From: Limnoperna fortunei
Lineage: Eukaryota; Mollusca; Bivalvia; Mytilida; Modiolidae
NCBI GenBank assembly: GCA_944474755.1
Contig: OX104122.1
Coordinates: forward strand, 13,774,641 to 13,838,640
Length of the DNA stretch: 64,000 nucleotides
Reading direction: 5' to 3'
Each line of letters starts with the position of its first letter. The stretch's first letter is position 1. Shown here one piece after another: positions 1 to 11,390 of the stretch. The notes under the pieces were generated by a model that saw nothing but the letters and a program-made list of their open reading frames with translations, did not search any database and was not told the DNA's origin. Both the position numbers and the translations under genes were made by a program.

Positions 1-1035
1 CCTGAAGGAAGTCTGTGTCGATCTATGAAGAAAAAAACACTTAGTCAAACTATAAATTAATGATTAAATATAATATATGAATGATACTGTACAATAAACA
101 CTTCGTTACATTTACTTTACCGATACTTAATAAAATAAACTACGAATAAATAATGGTAACTCACAACAAAGTCAAGATCTTTTGGTTCTTCAGGTCTAAG
201 CTCTTCTCTGACTCTGTTGGCAATTCTTTGTAAGTTCTTCACCTTGGGCAGAGAGAAGTCCTCTGGGGTGATGTTATCCAGCATGGCTTGTTCAACAATA
301 CGACGGGCTGGTTTATGAACATCTAGTTGACACTCTGCTTTCACCTAAAATGAACCAAGAAAAATGTTTACGGGTGTGCCAACCTTTAATGACAAAAAGA
401 GTTATTGAAAATATTGAATATTAATAAAATGTAAATAAAATCTTTTCCTTAACCAATATCGTTTTCATTGCACCCTTGAATTCTTGTTGAATATGTTTTA
501 AAAAGATTAAATATAATTAAATAATAATAATGTTTTTTTTTAGTACCTGTTTCTTTACCAAAATCTTTTTCAGTGCACCCTTGTCTGATTGGTGAATATG
601 TTCCCTAGAGTTAAGTTTAAAGGAGTCTCCCTTCTGTGAAACGGTTGCTGGGCAAGTAACCTTTGTAGATCGCTTGGCGCATCTCCAGTATGTAAAGTCT
701 CCTTTGCTAACCTATGGATATAAAAAAATATGGCTTTCTGAATTTATATAAAATTTACTTATTTAATTTATTAACCTATGGATATAAGAAAAAAAATTGT
801 CAAAATTTTCATCTCTAAAATATTCACTGGTTGGAATGAAGAAACACATTTGAAATTTTTGATGTTACTTTAAAATAAATTTAAAACAAATAAACTTATA
901 CCTTCTTTGACATATTGGTATCCGTCACTAGATACCAGTTTCACACCACCACGGTTGGACCCCTTTTCCACTACTGTGTAGGTAACTGGTACCTCTGGCA
1001 GTATACTTCCCTGTAGTTCTGGTTCGTGAATCGAT
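1..1035 (-). CDS. FLYWCH zinc-finger protein, partial (four exons, 3' end off window)
   Basis: Four exons can be assembled on the minus strand with matching phases: 1035-902, 701-547, 344-165 and 22-1 (cut by the window edge). Exon 1 carries the first half of a FLYWCH finger (SDGYQYVKE) and ends GAAG|GTATAAG in phase 1. Exon 2 starts after CAAAG and continues DFTYWRC, then C-P-A and H-I-H, so the zinc ligands C...C...H-x-H are complete. Exon 3 (60 codons, VKAECQLDVHKPARR onward) ends at a GTGAGT donor. Exon 4 begins IDTDFLQ. In bivalve proteins that I know, this layout continues into a MULE-type transposase-like domain, which would lie left of the window. The first exon here begins with one base of a split codon, so at least one upstream exon is missing. 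Function is unknown; FLYWCH fingers bind DNA or protein. Confidence 0.75.
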
Positions 1036-1320
1036 CTGAAAATAAACAACAAATCATATAAGAGCTTCAAATAAATCAAATTTACATAATTAAACATATT
1101 CATACTTAAATATAAATATACAAATTTCTTATTGAAATTGCATATTGGTTTTTAAAATCTAGTTTGATTGTTCACAACATATATCAGTCAGGGGTAATGT
1201 TTTGTATTAATAAAAATAAGTTTACTTATGTATGTATATATGTTATTTGGTCATATATTCTGTATTTTGCAAATAAAGTTATTATTATATATTGTATTGT
1301 CTTTTTGTAATATATAAAAT

Positions 1321-1812
1321 TTACTCTTCGTTAACTTCTGGCTGGTCATCTTCTCCTCTACGGCTGATGTCAAAACTTGCTGTAAGATCTGGTGTCTCTA
1401 TACTGTTGTCTGCCGGTGTCTCTATACTGTTGTCTGATGAGGTCTCAATGCTGTTGTCTGCTGGTGTCTCTATGCTGTTGTCTGCTGGTGTCTCTATGCT
1501 GTTGTCTGCTGGTGTCTCTATACTGTTCTGGCTACTTGTAGTAGTATGTAGAGTTACTTCAAACAGACCATCATCTTCATCTTCATCTGCAGGTTTCTCT
1601 TTGCACTGGGTGCATAAAAATTGGAAGGTGGTGTCGCCTTTCATCAATAATCGATACTGGTTTGCTGTCACACCAGTACTGCATTTTCTGTGCTGCCATT
1701 TAGAGCATGAGTCGCATAGCAAGGCATGTTGCCTTGCTGTCACTTTTCTATTGCAATCGACACAGTGGTCTGTCCCCATTGTGAGATGATTAAAGAATGG
1801 TAACAATCCCAT
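1321..1812 (-). CDS. PHD-finger exon with SIETPADN repeats
   Basis: An open frame of 163 codons from the ATG at 1812, or 152 from the ATG at 1779 (MGTDHC), which I prefer because the finger starts there. It shows a PHD-type zinc finger: C-x2-C (CVDC), C-x2-C (CDSC), H-x2-C (HRKC) and C-x2-C (CTQC). The finger is followed by an acidic linker and about six octapeptide repeats of the form SIETPADN, ending in an acidic tail and TAA. PHD fingers read histone tails or stabilise protein contacts. PHD plus FLYWCH is a known pairing in bivalve proteins and the FLYWCH exons lie 290 bp downstream on the same strand. However, I find no phase-2 donor in this exon to match the phase of the exon at 1035, so a single gene is not proven. 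Confidence 0.65.
   Translation of the reverse strand: MGLLPFFNHLTMGTDHCVDCNRKVTARQHALLCDSCSKWQHRKCSTGVTANQYRLLMKGDTTFQFLCTQCKEKPADEDEDDGLFEVTLHTTTSSQNSIETPADNSIETPADNSIETPADNSIETSSDNSIETPADNSIETPDLTASFDISRRGEDDQPEVNEE
1391..1528. repeat. 24-bp coding tandem repeat (about six units)
   Basis: Units of 24 bp beginning GGTGTCTCTATACTGTTG run in phase with the PHD-exon reading frame and encode SIETPADN on the minus strand. One unit reads SIETSSDN and the last is shortened. Because 24 is a multiple of three, copy-number change would keep the frame. Confidence 0.85.
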
Positions 1813-3276
1813 GGCCTTTTATAATTAATGATAAAAAGATCAAAGGCATTTCGTTGTTTTTATACAAATTTCTCATTATTGCGATTTCTGTAATCAAACC
1901 TCATTTTGTCAATCCAATCCAAGCCTGCATTACATTGGTAAAACTATGATCAAAAGTATGAAAAATCTTAATTATTTTAATTTCTCTTAATTATGTTATA
2001 ATAATCATCATATATTTCTTATAATCATTCAATTTTTATTATTAGTTTTGGTTATGGTCCGTTTTGGTTATGGGTTGAAACGTCCTGTAACGACGTCTTA
2101 TTTTGATATGCTCGGGACACCGTAACTCACTTGGGACGTACTGGAAAACAGGCGCTGTGAGATGTTGTCACCCCCTTCACCAAGGGAAATCAAAGGCCGA
2201 CCGGGCAATAAATTTTATCATGTCCAAAGAAATTTTTTACATGTTCCAAAGTCTTGTTCCAGTTGGGAGTGGTAAGTACAACTACATAATGTTTTTATTA
2301 AAAAAACCCCACCCTTTAAAGTTTTGATAAGTATGGCTAAATTTGAATAGTGTTCCATTGCATCATCTTCTGAAAGTTGCCTATGTGACTGTTCATGCTA
2401 ATGCAGAAGTGTCCTGCCCACTTTGCCCTCTAAAAGCAACCCTGTGTCGTTTTTCTTCCCTGTGATTGTCCCTTGGGTAATTTTTAAATTAGTTGTTTGA
2501 CCCAAGCCAATTAGTAAACTTGTGTAACGTACATTGTACATGTATATATGGCTTCATGATCAACCATACATTTGTACATCCTGTCTAATTTACTGTAGTA
2601 TGGTGACTAGCCCTAACCTAAGACTAAGTAAAAACTGCATTTTGTCACTGATCATGTAGATAAAACAATATTGACACATGTATTATCTGATACACATGTA
2701 TGTTAAAGTGGTTTTAATTGTGATGTACTGAACTCGAATAGTACATGTAAAGTGTTTCAACAATACCATAAATACAAATAAATATCAAATATAAATGTTT
2801 ACACAAGTAAATGTATTCTAGACAGTAATAATTATAGGTTATTTACGTTTTTCGAAACGAGATGCGTTTTCTTGTTCATATCTCATCGGTATTCTTATAT
2901 ATGGGACCCCATGCTGATGTTGCATACCAAATATAAAAAAGAGCCTGTGATTCGTAGTTGCTGGGGAAACTGTTATGAAAATGTTTTTGTATATGTAATT
3001 AGGTTTGTAAGTTACCTGGATTTCAGTTTCATGTATGTTTTACTATAATATCACTCTAGCAATGGATTAAAAAAAACTAACATCCCCCTCAGTATTGACT
3101 AGATGTTTAAAATAGTCACAATCTTTTACAAATTACACATATTCAATATTATTTTGAAGGAATGTTTTTACTCTTTTTCATTGTGCTTGTGAGTCGCCAG
3201 GTTTACACATCAATAAATTCTTTGAAAATGATCTTTATAGTTCAAGTTTTAGTCAACACAAAGTAATATGTTTTAG

Positions 3277-4189
3277 GTGCACAGTACTGAACTTGACATA
3301 GAAGATCAAGACATGCCAGAGGAGATGCATGACATGTTAGACAATAAACTTGATCCAAACCGTGAACTGCTAACTCAGGTACATACTAGTATAACTAGTA
3401 ATATTATGGATTGATATGCTGATATCTAGTTATAACTCCCAAAGAAACACCATACATACTGAAGAGGCCTTCAGATCTAAAATTTCATTTAAAAAAGACA
3501 AAATCTGAAAACAATGACACTATGAAAATAAAAAACACAACTGCAATCATCAAAGTAAACTCATGTGAACATGAAAGTGAACTAAGGTGTTCTGGAAGGG
3601 TAAGCAGTTCCTACTTGTTGTGTTGCCAATGATTTGTTTAGAATAGGTCAAATCTTTTTAACCAAAATTTTTTTCAGTGTTCATCCTGATACAACAATTT
3701 GCAATCACATTTTGTACACTATTTTTGATGTATGTAGCAATCAATGAAACAATTTTTTTTATTGTTTAGGAAAAGGATGATTACATATGTCGTGAATGTG
3801 GTTTGACATTTGTGTCTTTACAACAGTACAACATCCATCAGGACATAGGAAATCATAAAATGAAGCCTACTGATTACTTGAAAGTTCTTTGGAGTTCAAA
3901 ATGCACCAACATCAAGGAAACAATCACCAAAGTTGAAGCAAAGTGTTCTTTACAAGATGAAACATTAATACTGAACACAGGTTGGGCATTGAAAGGGAAA
4001 AGAGCCAACAAAAGGTTTAGCCCAGCAGTAAAAGATTTTGTTCAAGGCTTGTTCGAAGAAGGTGAAAAAACAGGAAGAAAGTACACTCCTACCGAGGCTT
4101 CAAAGAAAATAAGATCAGTCCGAGATGAAAGTGGAAAAAGAATATTTACACCTGATGATTGGCTAAGTTCCCAACAAATTCAAGGATAG
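3277..4189 (+). CDS. C2H2 zinc finger plus GWALK-domain protein, 3' exons
   Basis: Exon 3277-3378 (34 codons, acidic, TELDIEDQDMPEE) ends CAG|GTACAT in phase 0 and joins phase 0 to the exon starting at 3770 (TTTAG|GAAAAG). The second exon has a C2H2 finger, CREC...H-x5-H. About 60 residues later comes GWALKGKRANKRFS, then EEGEKTGRKYTPTEASKKIR and DDWLSSQQIQG. This finger-GWALK-QIQ order matches a large uncharacterised family in bivalves and cnidarians, in which the QIQ motif is usually followed by FFSR. Here the codon after QIQG is TAG (4187-4189). The frame stays open beyond it (FSRFLYSR) to TAA at 4319. Upstream exons were not found; a GTAAGT donor at about 2272 is a candidate. It may be a pseudogene, or truncated by one substitution. 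Confidence 0.6.
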
Positions 4190-4539
4190 TTTTCAAGATT
4201 CCTTTACAGCAGGACTTGTAAATCGGTACAGGAAGAAAATGATGAGGATTTGAATGATATTATTAATGAAATTGCCAGACATGAAACTGAGATGGACCTT
4301 GTTCATTCAATTTGTCAATAATCTGCTTGATGTTTTCAGTTAGTGAGTGTTTGGGTTTTACACCTTTTTTTATGCCCATAGGCTATATAGGGCCATCACC
4401 AACCTAGGGCAGATAACTGCAAACATAATTACATACAGTGCAAGTGTTTTTTTTTTATTGTCCGGGGGATGGGAGGAGGGGGGATTAAGTTGTACTTGTG
4501 TCCATCCATATAAATATTTTCGTCAAGTTTTTCTCTGAA

Positions 4540-4875
4540 ACTGCACTTGATAATGATTTTAAATTTGGCAGGGTGGTTTCGGTTTGACAAACCATATGCC
4601 CTAAGTGACTTTCAGACCTGTCAGACACCTACTTCCTGTTTGGGACCAACTGATATGAAAATTTCTGTCAAACTTTTCTCACAAGCCATACATGGGATTG
4701 ATTTGAAATTTGGCAGGGTGGTTACAAACAGTATGTCCTTAGCGATTTTAAGACCTGTTGGACTCCTTCTTTCTGCTTGCAGCTGGGCTGATGTGGGAAT
4801 TTCTGTCAAGCTACTCTCAGAAACCACACATTAGAATGATGTGAAATTTGGCAGGGTGGTTGACTATGACATTGA
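4540..4875 (-). repeat. Diverged copies of the tandem unit seen at 8.9-10.1 kb
   Basis: The motif AAATTTGGCAGGGTGGTT recurs at 4561, 4706 and 4844, each copy followed by text matching TTTCAGACCTGT, CTTCCTG and GATATGAAAATTTCTGTCAA. This is the reverse complement of the 167 bp unit at 8931-10067. Spacing is 145 and 138 bp, so these copies are older and have lost sequence. Confidence 0.7.
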
Positions 4876-4888
4876 CAGGATATCAATA

Positions 4889-4932
4889 GTCCAGTATGTA
4901 ATCCAGTGCCTTAGACATCTCGGCCACCCAGA
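4889..4932 (-). mobile_element. tRNA-like SINE head fragment
   Basis: Read on the minus strand it starts GGGCTCTGGGTGGCCGAG followed by ATGTCTAAGGC, which resembles the acceptor stem and A box of a tRNA-Leu/Ser-type promoter. No B box follows, so I call it a truncated SINE head and not a tRNA gene. It abuts the diverged tandem repeats. Confidence 0.35.
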
Positions 4933-7615
4933 GCCCAATGTTATTTTCAAATTTTATGTTTGTATTTTGTATTTGTAAGTTTAAGCCTCAGTAGAGTGTA
5001 CAAACATCAGAAAACTCCACATACAGGCCTTTCTTTGTTAGGGCTATTCCAGTAATGTATGTTTGGGTGAAGAAAGACACTTTAGTGTAAAAAAATGTGT
5101 TGGGTCAGTGGTCATTAATTTTTTTAATAGATACAAAGTACATAGCTTGGTAGGATAAAATCAATTTTAAAATATTTTATGCATGGTGGTGTAAAATAAA
5201 AAGCGCCACCCTTCCCCTTTTTCTGGAAAAGCACTTCTAATTAGCTTAATGAAACATCTAGTGGTAGATTTAGTCAGAGTGACCTATTATTGATTCATTT
5301 TTACATCCATCTCTGGCTCAAATGTTCCAAAAAAACTTCTATGATGAGACTTCTGAAGAAGTTTGTTACTTGTTTTATGATGTTGTTACTTTTTTTTTAT
5401 GTTATTTGATTGTTTATGTTATTTGTACAAGTTATGAAAATATTGTTACTAATATAATATGTATATTGTGTGTAAAAGTTATGAAAATATTGAAGTTAAC
5501 TAAAATAATTCAAACACACAAAGACATGTTCTGATTCCTGAAGTCTCAATAGTTGCATTCACCAAATGCCCCTCATTACCAATAAACTTGAGTTATTACC
5601 TGCACCTTATCAATGGCATAAAAGGGATCGACATTGTAGTTTTCTAATCTTAAACTGAAAGACCTTTTATAAACAGATCTTTCTGATTTTTTTCACAGTA
5701 ATTATAGACATATATTGAACATGCTCATCTTGCCATTTGGCATGATTCTGTTAGAAAATGGCACTTTGGCTGCAAAATGGACTTTTTTCAAACAAAAATA
5801 TTGTGCATGTATGGAAGAATAACATTTTGGAGGTCACTGCCTTTATTTTATTGTTGTTAGTGAAATGGTTCAGTTTCAAGTCTAATTTTGCTATATCACA
5901 ACACGAACAACTACTTGTATTTAGTATGGTTATGGTCCATGGACTTGGACAATTTGAAAATATTGCAAGATGTGGTGCCATGTGCTTTCTTCTTGATATT
6001 TGGTATGTAGTTTTTAAAGGTGTATTTATATAGTTGGATATGAATTCAGGTTTGTTGTTCTTCTACTTCCTGTTTTGATAAAGTTCAGCATTTTCTGACT
6101 TTTACCGATTTTCCACAAACGGGGGGTAATTGTTGTGCTGTTGTGTGACTGACCTTTGTCTGATCCCAGTAAATTTTTTTTTCTAAACAAAAGAATATAT
6201 ATCACTGTATCACTCACTAATAATGGATTCCTTGTATATGAAATGGATGAATTTCTAGAAGCTTTTGAAAATAGGCGATTTTTGCTGATTTGGCCTTTAG
6301 TGTTTGGGGTCAATTTTATGAATATCCTACCTCATGAATATAATCTTGAAACCCAGATATTTCTGGTGGAATAGGTTTATCAAGAGTCATATTATGTCAT
6401 ATCAATATCATTAAGACCTATTCAGAAAAGTTTTAAAGTAATAAAAATGCAAAAACAGAGAAAAAACTGGTTTTTTTTATCTGTTTTTAGCCCAAATATA
6501 TAAAAGTCTTGGTTACCATGGCAACCATTGAACAATTTTTTTTAATATATATATTTTTTTTATTTTATGACATGTAAAGAATATATTTAAAACTTCATTG
6601 AAATCTGAGTCTTGTGATGTGCCTGCTAATGCCTGGTTTTTTCATGGACAGCCTCTTAAAACGTAAAGGGCACGATAACTTTTAATGATCAGGATAGAAA
6701 AATTTACCACGAGTTAAAGCAATAAACATACAAATCCTAATATTACAAAGGGACATGTGAGTAACTGTAAGCGTAAGAATCATTGAAGGTAACAACAAAA
6801 TACCGAACACCGAAGAAACTGTCAAAAAAGACAACCCCCAAAATCAAAGTCCAAGAAACCAGGAAACTCCAGAAACAACAACCAAAACAATAGTTACTAC
6901 AGCAATGGTCCTGACTTGGTACGGGTATTTCAAAAGAATTAGTGGGTTAAATTGTTACTGTAGTTTGTTGATTAAAATGGATGAGTATCATATCCCACTA
7001 GTCAGTAATAGGTGCATCCAACAATTATCGTAGCACACTCACTGTACACTGAATTTAAAAATTGGGAAAACTATTTGCAATCATATTTTTAAACAAGACA
7101 GATTATTTTTCGACAAGGAAGTAGTCTAATTTATTAACGGTGCGGACGAGATGTTTTTTTCTTGTAACCTTGGTTTATATCGCAGAAATTGACGTTTGCA
7201 AAAATCAGTATACTCGCTGCAAGCTAATGCATATCTAATTGATTGTGAAATACAGACACATTATCGATTATGTGGAGGTAGGTAACGGAAATCAGCATAT
7301 GACAAAATATAGATATTCCTTCACGCTGATTATGGTATTTATGATCACAAGCACAGCACACCATCATTTGTTATAAAAGCAACATGCAAATAAAAAATGA
7401 TCTGTTTAGCTGTTTATATGGTAAGAGACGAACATGAGGCAGGACAACTGATATTTATTTAGAATGAAAAGAACAGTCGTTGCAACGAAATGAACTGTTA
7501 CAATTGTATACTGCAAGACAGTGTGGCACATGTGAGTTCAACTTTTTACACCGTAGATAATACTGTAATGCTTCATTCGTCAATCGTTTTTACTGGCGAT
7601 TAAGATAGTCATTGG
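4933..7615. other. No gene seen
   Basis: AT-rich sequence with only short chance reading frames, several T and A runs, and no recognisable domain, splice-supported exon or terminal repeat. Confidence 0.5.
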
Positions 7616-10600
7616 TCAGTTATGTCCAGCCATAATATGAAGTTTCAAAGAATTTTTGCTGCTGCAAACTGCACCACACAACTGACATTCATATCCTGCC
7701 GTAGAGTCCCTCGTCTTCAGTGACCTGGAATTAATGAAACCATTGTTTATCCTACAATATGGATAAGACAAATTAATCCTGATTGTATTAATGCTTTTTC
7801 CAGAAATTTTTATTTACCATTTATACCCATAAACTTTTGTTTACTATATACATGTATTAATTCTTGCACACAAACTTGAATGAGAGCCTCGGCGGGAGAG
7901 TAATTAAGGTAGTTATTCTACTATTGATCACTTGCCTGTTAACACGGAGGTTGCGGGTTCGAGTTTCACAGCGGTCCAGCAGCCATATTCTCAAAAATCA
8001 TAAATTTACACTTACGTGAAAGATAAGATAGTCGTAACTTTACGTTTACGTCTACGATTGTTCGTATTCTCGAAAGTAATCGCAGTTTTGCACGTAAAAT
8101 AGCAATCGTAAAACTTACGTTTTGCACGTAGCGTTATCAAGCATGCTCAGTTACTTGGTTCACTTTGGAAGTAAACGTATTGAAAGAGAAATAATTACCT
8201 CAAAGTACTTAAATTATAACAGTTTTTTAATTCCATAACCTCACAAAGCGGTAGTCTGGGGGAAAAGGTATTATATATTGGCTAAAGTGATATGCAAAAA
8301 AATAATTAATTAAAAATAAATAAATAAATATGAATTGGTGTGTTGCATAATTTTGAATAGGTGTTTTAAAAAGTAATCTGTCAATTATACCATAACGTGG
8401 AACAAGACCATTTTTAAGGTTACGTTTCTTCAGTGTAGAAATTATTAAGTAGTTTCGTGTTATAATAATGTAATAAATAACCTAAACCCACTTTAACACA
8501 AAAAAACAGCATGATTTAAAATCGAAAATCTTATAGGAAACGTTAAATTTTCGGAACATTTTTTCATAAATTCGGTTGTTGTTTCTGTCTTTTAAAATTA
8601 TAAATTTTTGTAAGAGTTATTCCCCTTGAGTAAAACATTTTTCAAAATATTTGCAAATTTTGAATGTTTTTTTTTTCGTCGTTCTGTGTCACGTACAACA
8701 AAATCAATGAAGCTAAAGTAGTGAATGGCTTGAAAAACGATTTCATTCAAACAAACAGCAATATTATATTTTTGTTTCTTTGTTTGAATGATGCACAACG
8801 CCACTTGCAGCAATTTTTCAGCAATATCACGGCGTCGTTTTTATTGGGGTGGAAGTCGGAGTACCGGGAAAAAAAATTGAAGAATGTGTCCATGGGACAC
8901 GGATGCCCCCGCTAAAGGAAGTCCCAAACAGGAAGTAGTTGTCCAACAGGTCTGTAAGTCGCTTAGGACGTACAACTTGTGATACTTAACCACCCTGCCA
9001 AATTTCAAATTGTTCTCATGTACGGTTTCTGAGTAAAGCTTGATGGAAATTTTCATACTCGTGTTGACACATTTTCAAATCGGCCCAGTCGAAAACAGGA
9101 AGTAGTTGTCCGACAGGTCTGAAAGTCGCTTAGGACGTACAACTTGTGATACTGAACTACCCTGCCAAATTTCAAATTGTTCTTGTGTACGGTTTCTGAG
9201 AAAAGCTTGACGGAAATTTTCATACTCATGTTAACACATTTACATATCGGCCCAGTCGCAAACAGGAAGTAGTTGTCCGACAGGTCTGAAAGTCGCCTAG
9301 GACGTACAACAAGTGATACTGAACCACCCTGCCAAATTTCAAATTGTTCTTGTGTATGGTTTCTGAGAAAAGCTTGACGGAAATTTTCATACTCGTGTTA
9401 ACACATTTTCATATCGGCCCAGTCGCAACAGGAAGTAGTTGTCCGACAGGTCTGAAAGTCGCTTAGGACGTACAACTTGTGATACTGAACCACAATGCCA
9501 AATTTCAAATTGTTCTCATGTACGGTTTCTGAGAAAAGCTTGACAGAAATTTTCATACTCATGTTAACACATTTTCATATCGGCCCAATCGCAAACAGGA
9601 AGAAGTTGTCCGACAGGTCTGAAAGTTGCTTAGGACGTACAACTTGTGATACTGAACCACCCTGCCAAATTTCAAATTGTTCTCATGTACGGTTTCTGAG
9701 AAAAGCTTGACGGAAATTTTCATACTCATGTTAAAACATGTTCATATCGGCCCAGTCACAAACAGGAAGTAGTTGTCCGACAGGTCTGAAAGTCGCTTAG
9801 GACGTACAACTTGTGATACTGAACCACCCTGCCAAATTTCAAATTGTTCTGATGTACGGTTTCTGAGAAAAGCTTGACGGAAATTTTCATACTCATGTTA
9901 ACACATTTTCATATCGGCCCAGTCCTTAACAGGAAGTAGTTGTCCGACAGGTCTGAAAGTCGCTTAGGACGTACAACTTGTGATACTGAACCACCCTGCC
10001 AAATTTCAAATTGTTCTGATGTACGGTTTCTGAGAAAAGCTTGACGGAAATTCGTACGGACGTACAGACGGACGGACGGACGGACAGACGGACGGACAGA
10101 CGGACGGACATGAGTAAAACTTAATGCCCCCCGACATGTCATCGCGGGGGCATAAAAACCCCGCCCTTCGGTATGAAAATTGGCGATCCTTGTGAATTAA
10201 GATTGGAGTCGAGTGTACCACACACGCAGGCAATATTACAAGAGTCCGGTGATGATCATCTTCAATACATGCAATGTATCCGACTGAAACCCTGAGAAGA
10301 GCTATCCAAGTAAAATTGTGTGCAAGTCTGTTTTTTAATTGGTTCGTAGTTTTAATGAATTAAACTAAAAAACTGCATGCCTTTAAATTAGTCTCAACAA
10401 GTTAATATTCCCGCAAAAACTTCGTGGATACCCCCATTTATATGTAACTATATGTGTTTATTTAAAACTTTTGATGTCTCGCCCGTTCGGTTACTTTGGC
10501 ACAGGCCATCCAATAGGATAATGACCTCTTCAACACTATCCACTTTCTGTATACATTTGTCCCATGAATGATTGACACAACAGACAAATAAAAGAAAAGT

Positions 10601-10931
10601 TGTTAGTGTGCTGGACTCTTTTAGGGTCGGTCGAAAATCAACAGTAAAATCATATTTTAATTAAGGTCTAACTTACCCTTGCACACTGGTTGCAGGTTTA
10701 TTGGAACCTGTTTTCCGCAAGTTTTCATTTTCAGTTTTAAGTTGGCCAATTTCAGAACTTAATTCAAATATCTGTGTTTGTAGTGCTCGAATTTTACCAC
10801 GTCCTTCTTGCTTGACAGCTGTAAGTTCTTTCATGAGAGTGGCAAGTTCCTTATCTTTTTCACACAGCCTATGATTTTCAGCTTTAAGCCGACTGTTATC
10901 ATCCTGGTAAGTTTCACACTGTCTACATAAA
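7616..10931 (-). CDS. Coiled-coil and C2H2 zinc-finger protein, two 3' exons
   Basis: Exon 10931-10677 follows a TTTGCAG acceptor and ends CAAGG|GTAAGT in phase 2. It encodes about 85 residues of heptad-rich coiled coil (LKAENHRLCEKDKELATLM; LSSEIGQLKTENENLRK) after LCRQC. The next exon, 7724-7616, follows ATTCCAG and needs exactly the phase-2 join. It encodes a C2H2 finger, YECQLCGAVC then LKLHIMAGH, with spacing C-x2-C-x12-H-x4-H, and stops three codons after its start of the last loop (HN, TGA). The phase match and the ideal finger spacing support the 2.95 kb intron although neither exon is long. Earlier exons at higher coordinates were not found. The role is unknown; nucleic-acid binding and dimerisation are inferred. 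The intron is filled with mobile elements. Confidence 0.65.
7883..7984 (+). mobile_element. tRNA-derived SINE, head fragment
   Basis: Degenerate copy of the SINE head: a tRNA-like A-box region (GCGGGAGAGTAATTAAGG), TTCTACTATTGATCAC, then an intact B box GGTTGCGGGTTCGAG. The body is missing and different sequence with CGTAA/TTACG repeats follows. Confidence 0.6.
8875..10150. mobile_element. Tandem-repeat-bearing non-autonomous element
   Basis: Inserted in the SINE above. It holds a short left end with GGATGCCCCCGC, seven head-to-tail units of about 167 bp, a (CGGA)n simple repeat at 10063-10110, and a right end with GCGGGGGCATAA, which is an inverted match to the left end. There is no coding capacity. 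Short inverted ends, an internal satellite-like array and a terminal microsatellite are the layout described for the pearl elements of bivalves and some non-autonomous Helitron-like elements. Assignment to either is inference. Confidence 0.6.
8931..10067. repeat. 167-bp tandem array, seven units
   Basis: The anchor GGAAGTAGTTGTCC (one unit reads GGAAGAAG) recurs at 8931, 9099, 9265, 9431, 9598, 9765 and 9932, a period of 166-168 bp. Units differ by only a few substitutions and contain ACCACCCTGCCAAATTTC and TTTCTGAGAAAAGCTTGACG. Related, diverged units lie inverted at 4540-4875. Confidence 0.9.
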
Positions 10932-11139
10932 CTGCAAATCAAATATTTTAATCTTAAGGAACTGAATTAAACGGATATTAAAATTTTGGACAGCTGTGTA
11001 CGATTTAAAAAAAATCAAAGGGCGAACATGCCAAAAGCGATAAAACATACAATTGTGATCTTTTTTGTATATACATGTATTCGTCGCTTCTCCCTGTATT
11101 TTTTTTCTTTAAAATGTTTTAAATATATATATAAAGAAA

Positions 11140-11313
11140 AAATAAGGTTCTTTCATACATTTTTGGGAAAGACCGGTCGATCTTTCACGAGTGATAGAAA
11201 TTTATGTCTTTTCGCGAGTGGAGCGCAGTGAAACGAGCCAAACGACACAAAAATTTCTATCACGAGTGTAAGATCACAAGGACTTTCCCAAAAACGTATG
11301 AAAGTACCTATTT
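11140..11313. repeat. Long imperfect palindrome (arms about 70 bp)
   Basis: The left arm (AAATAAGGTTCTTTCATACA ... GATAGAAATTTATGTC) pairs with the right arm (GACACAAAAATTTCTATC ... TGAAAGTACCTATTT) around a GC-rich centre. It would form a strong hairpin. It is probably a MITE-like element; no coding sequence. Confidence 0.75.
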
Positions 11314-11390
11314 CTTCCGTAAACCAACAACTTTCACATCGCTATAGCGTATAGACCCTTCATTGTTTTAGACTCCATTGTCTCTGACGT

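Larger units (their letters stand above)
8795..10237 (-). mobile_element. SINE copy split by a 1.28 kb insertion
   Basis: 8795-8874 matches the tail side of the window's SINE (AACGCCACTT, CAGCAATTTTTCAGC, TTTTTATTGGGG, GGAGTACC). The next part of the SINE (CCCCGCCC, AAAATTGGCGATCC, TTGGAGTCGAGT) resumes at 10151. Intact copies such as 46218-46478 are continuous across this point, so the material between was inserted at an A-rich site. Confidence 0.7.

Noticed and set aside
1035..1321. Direct splice from the PHD exon to the FLYWCH exon
   Set aside because: The FLYWCH exon needs a phase-2 donor, and none with GT in phase 2 was found in the PHD exon; the link is left open.
2103..2271. Upstream exon of the GWALK gene ending at a GTAAGTAC donor
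   Set aside because: The only phase that joins the next exon has a TAA shortly upstream and no ATG, so I could not support it as coding.
7883..7984. tRNA gene
   Set aside because: A and B boxes are present, but the same head occurs in at least five SINE copies and cannot fold into a full cloverleaf with a normal 3' end.
8931..10067. CRISPR array
   Set aside because: Repeats are 167 bp without variable spacers, and the genome is eukaryotic.
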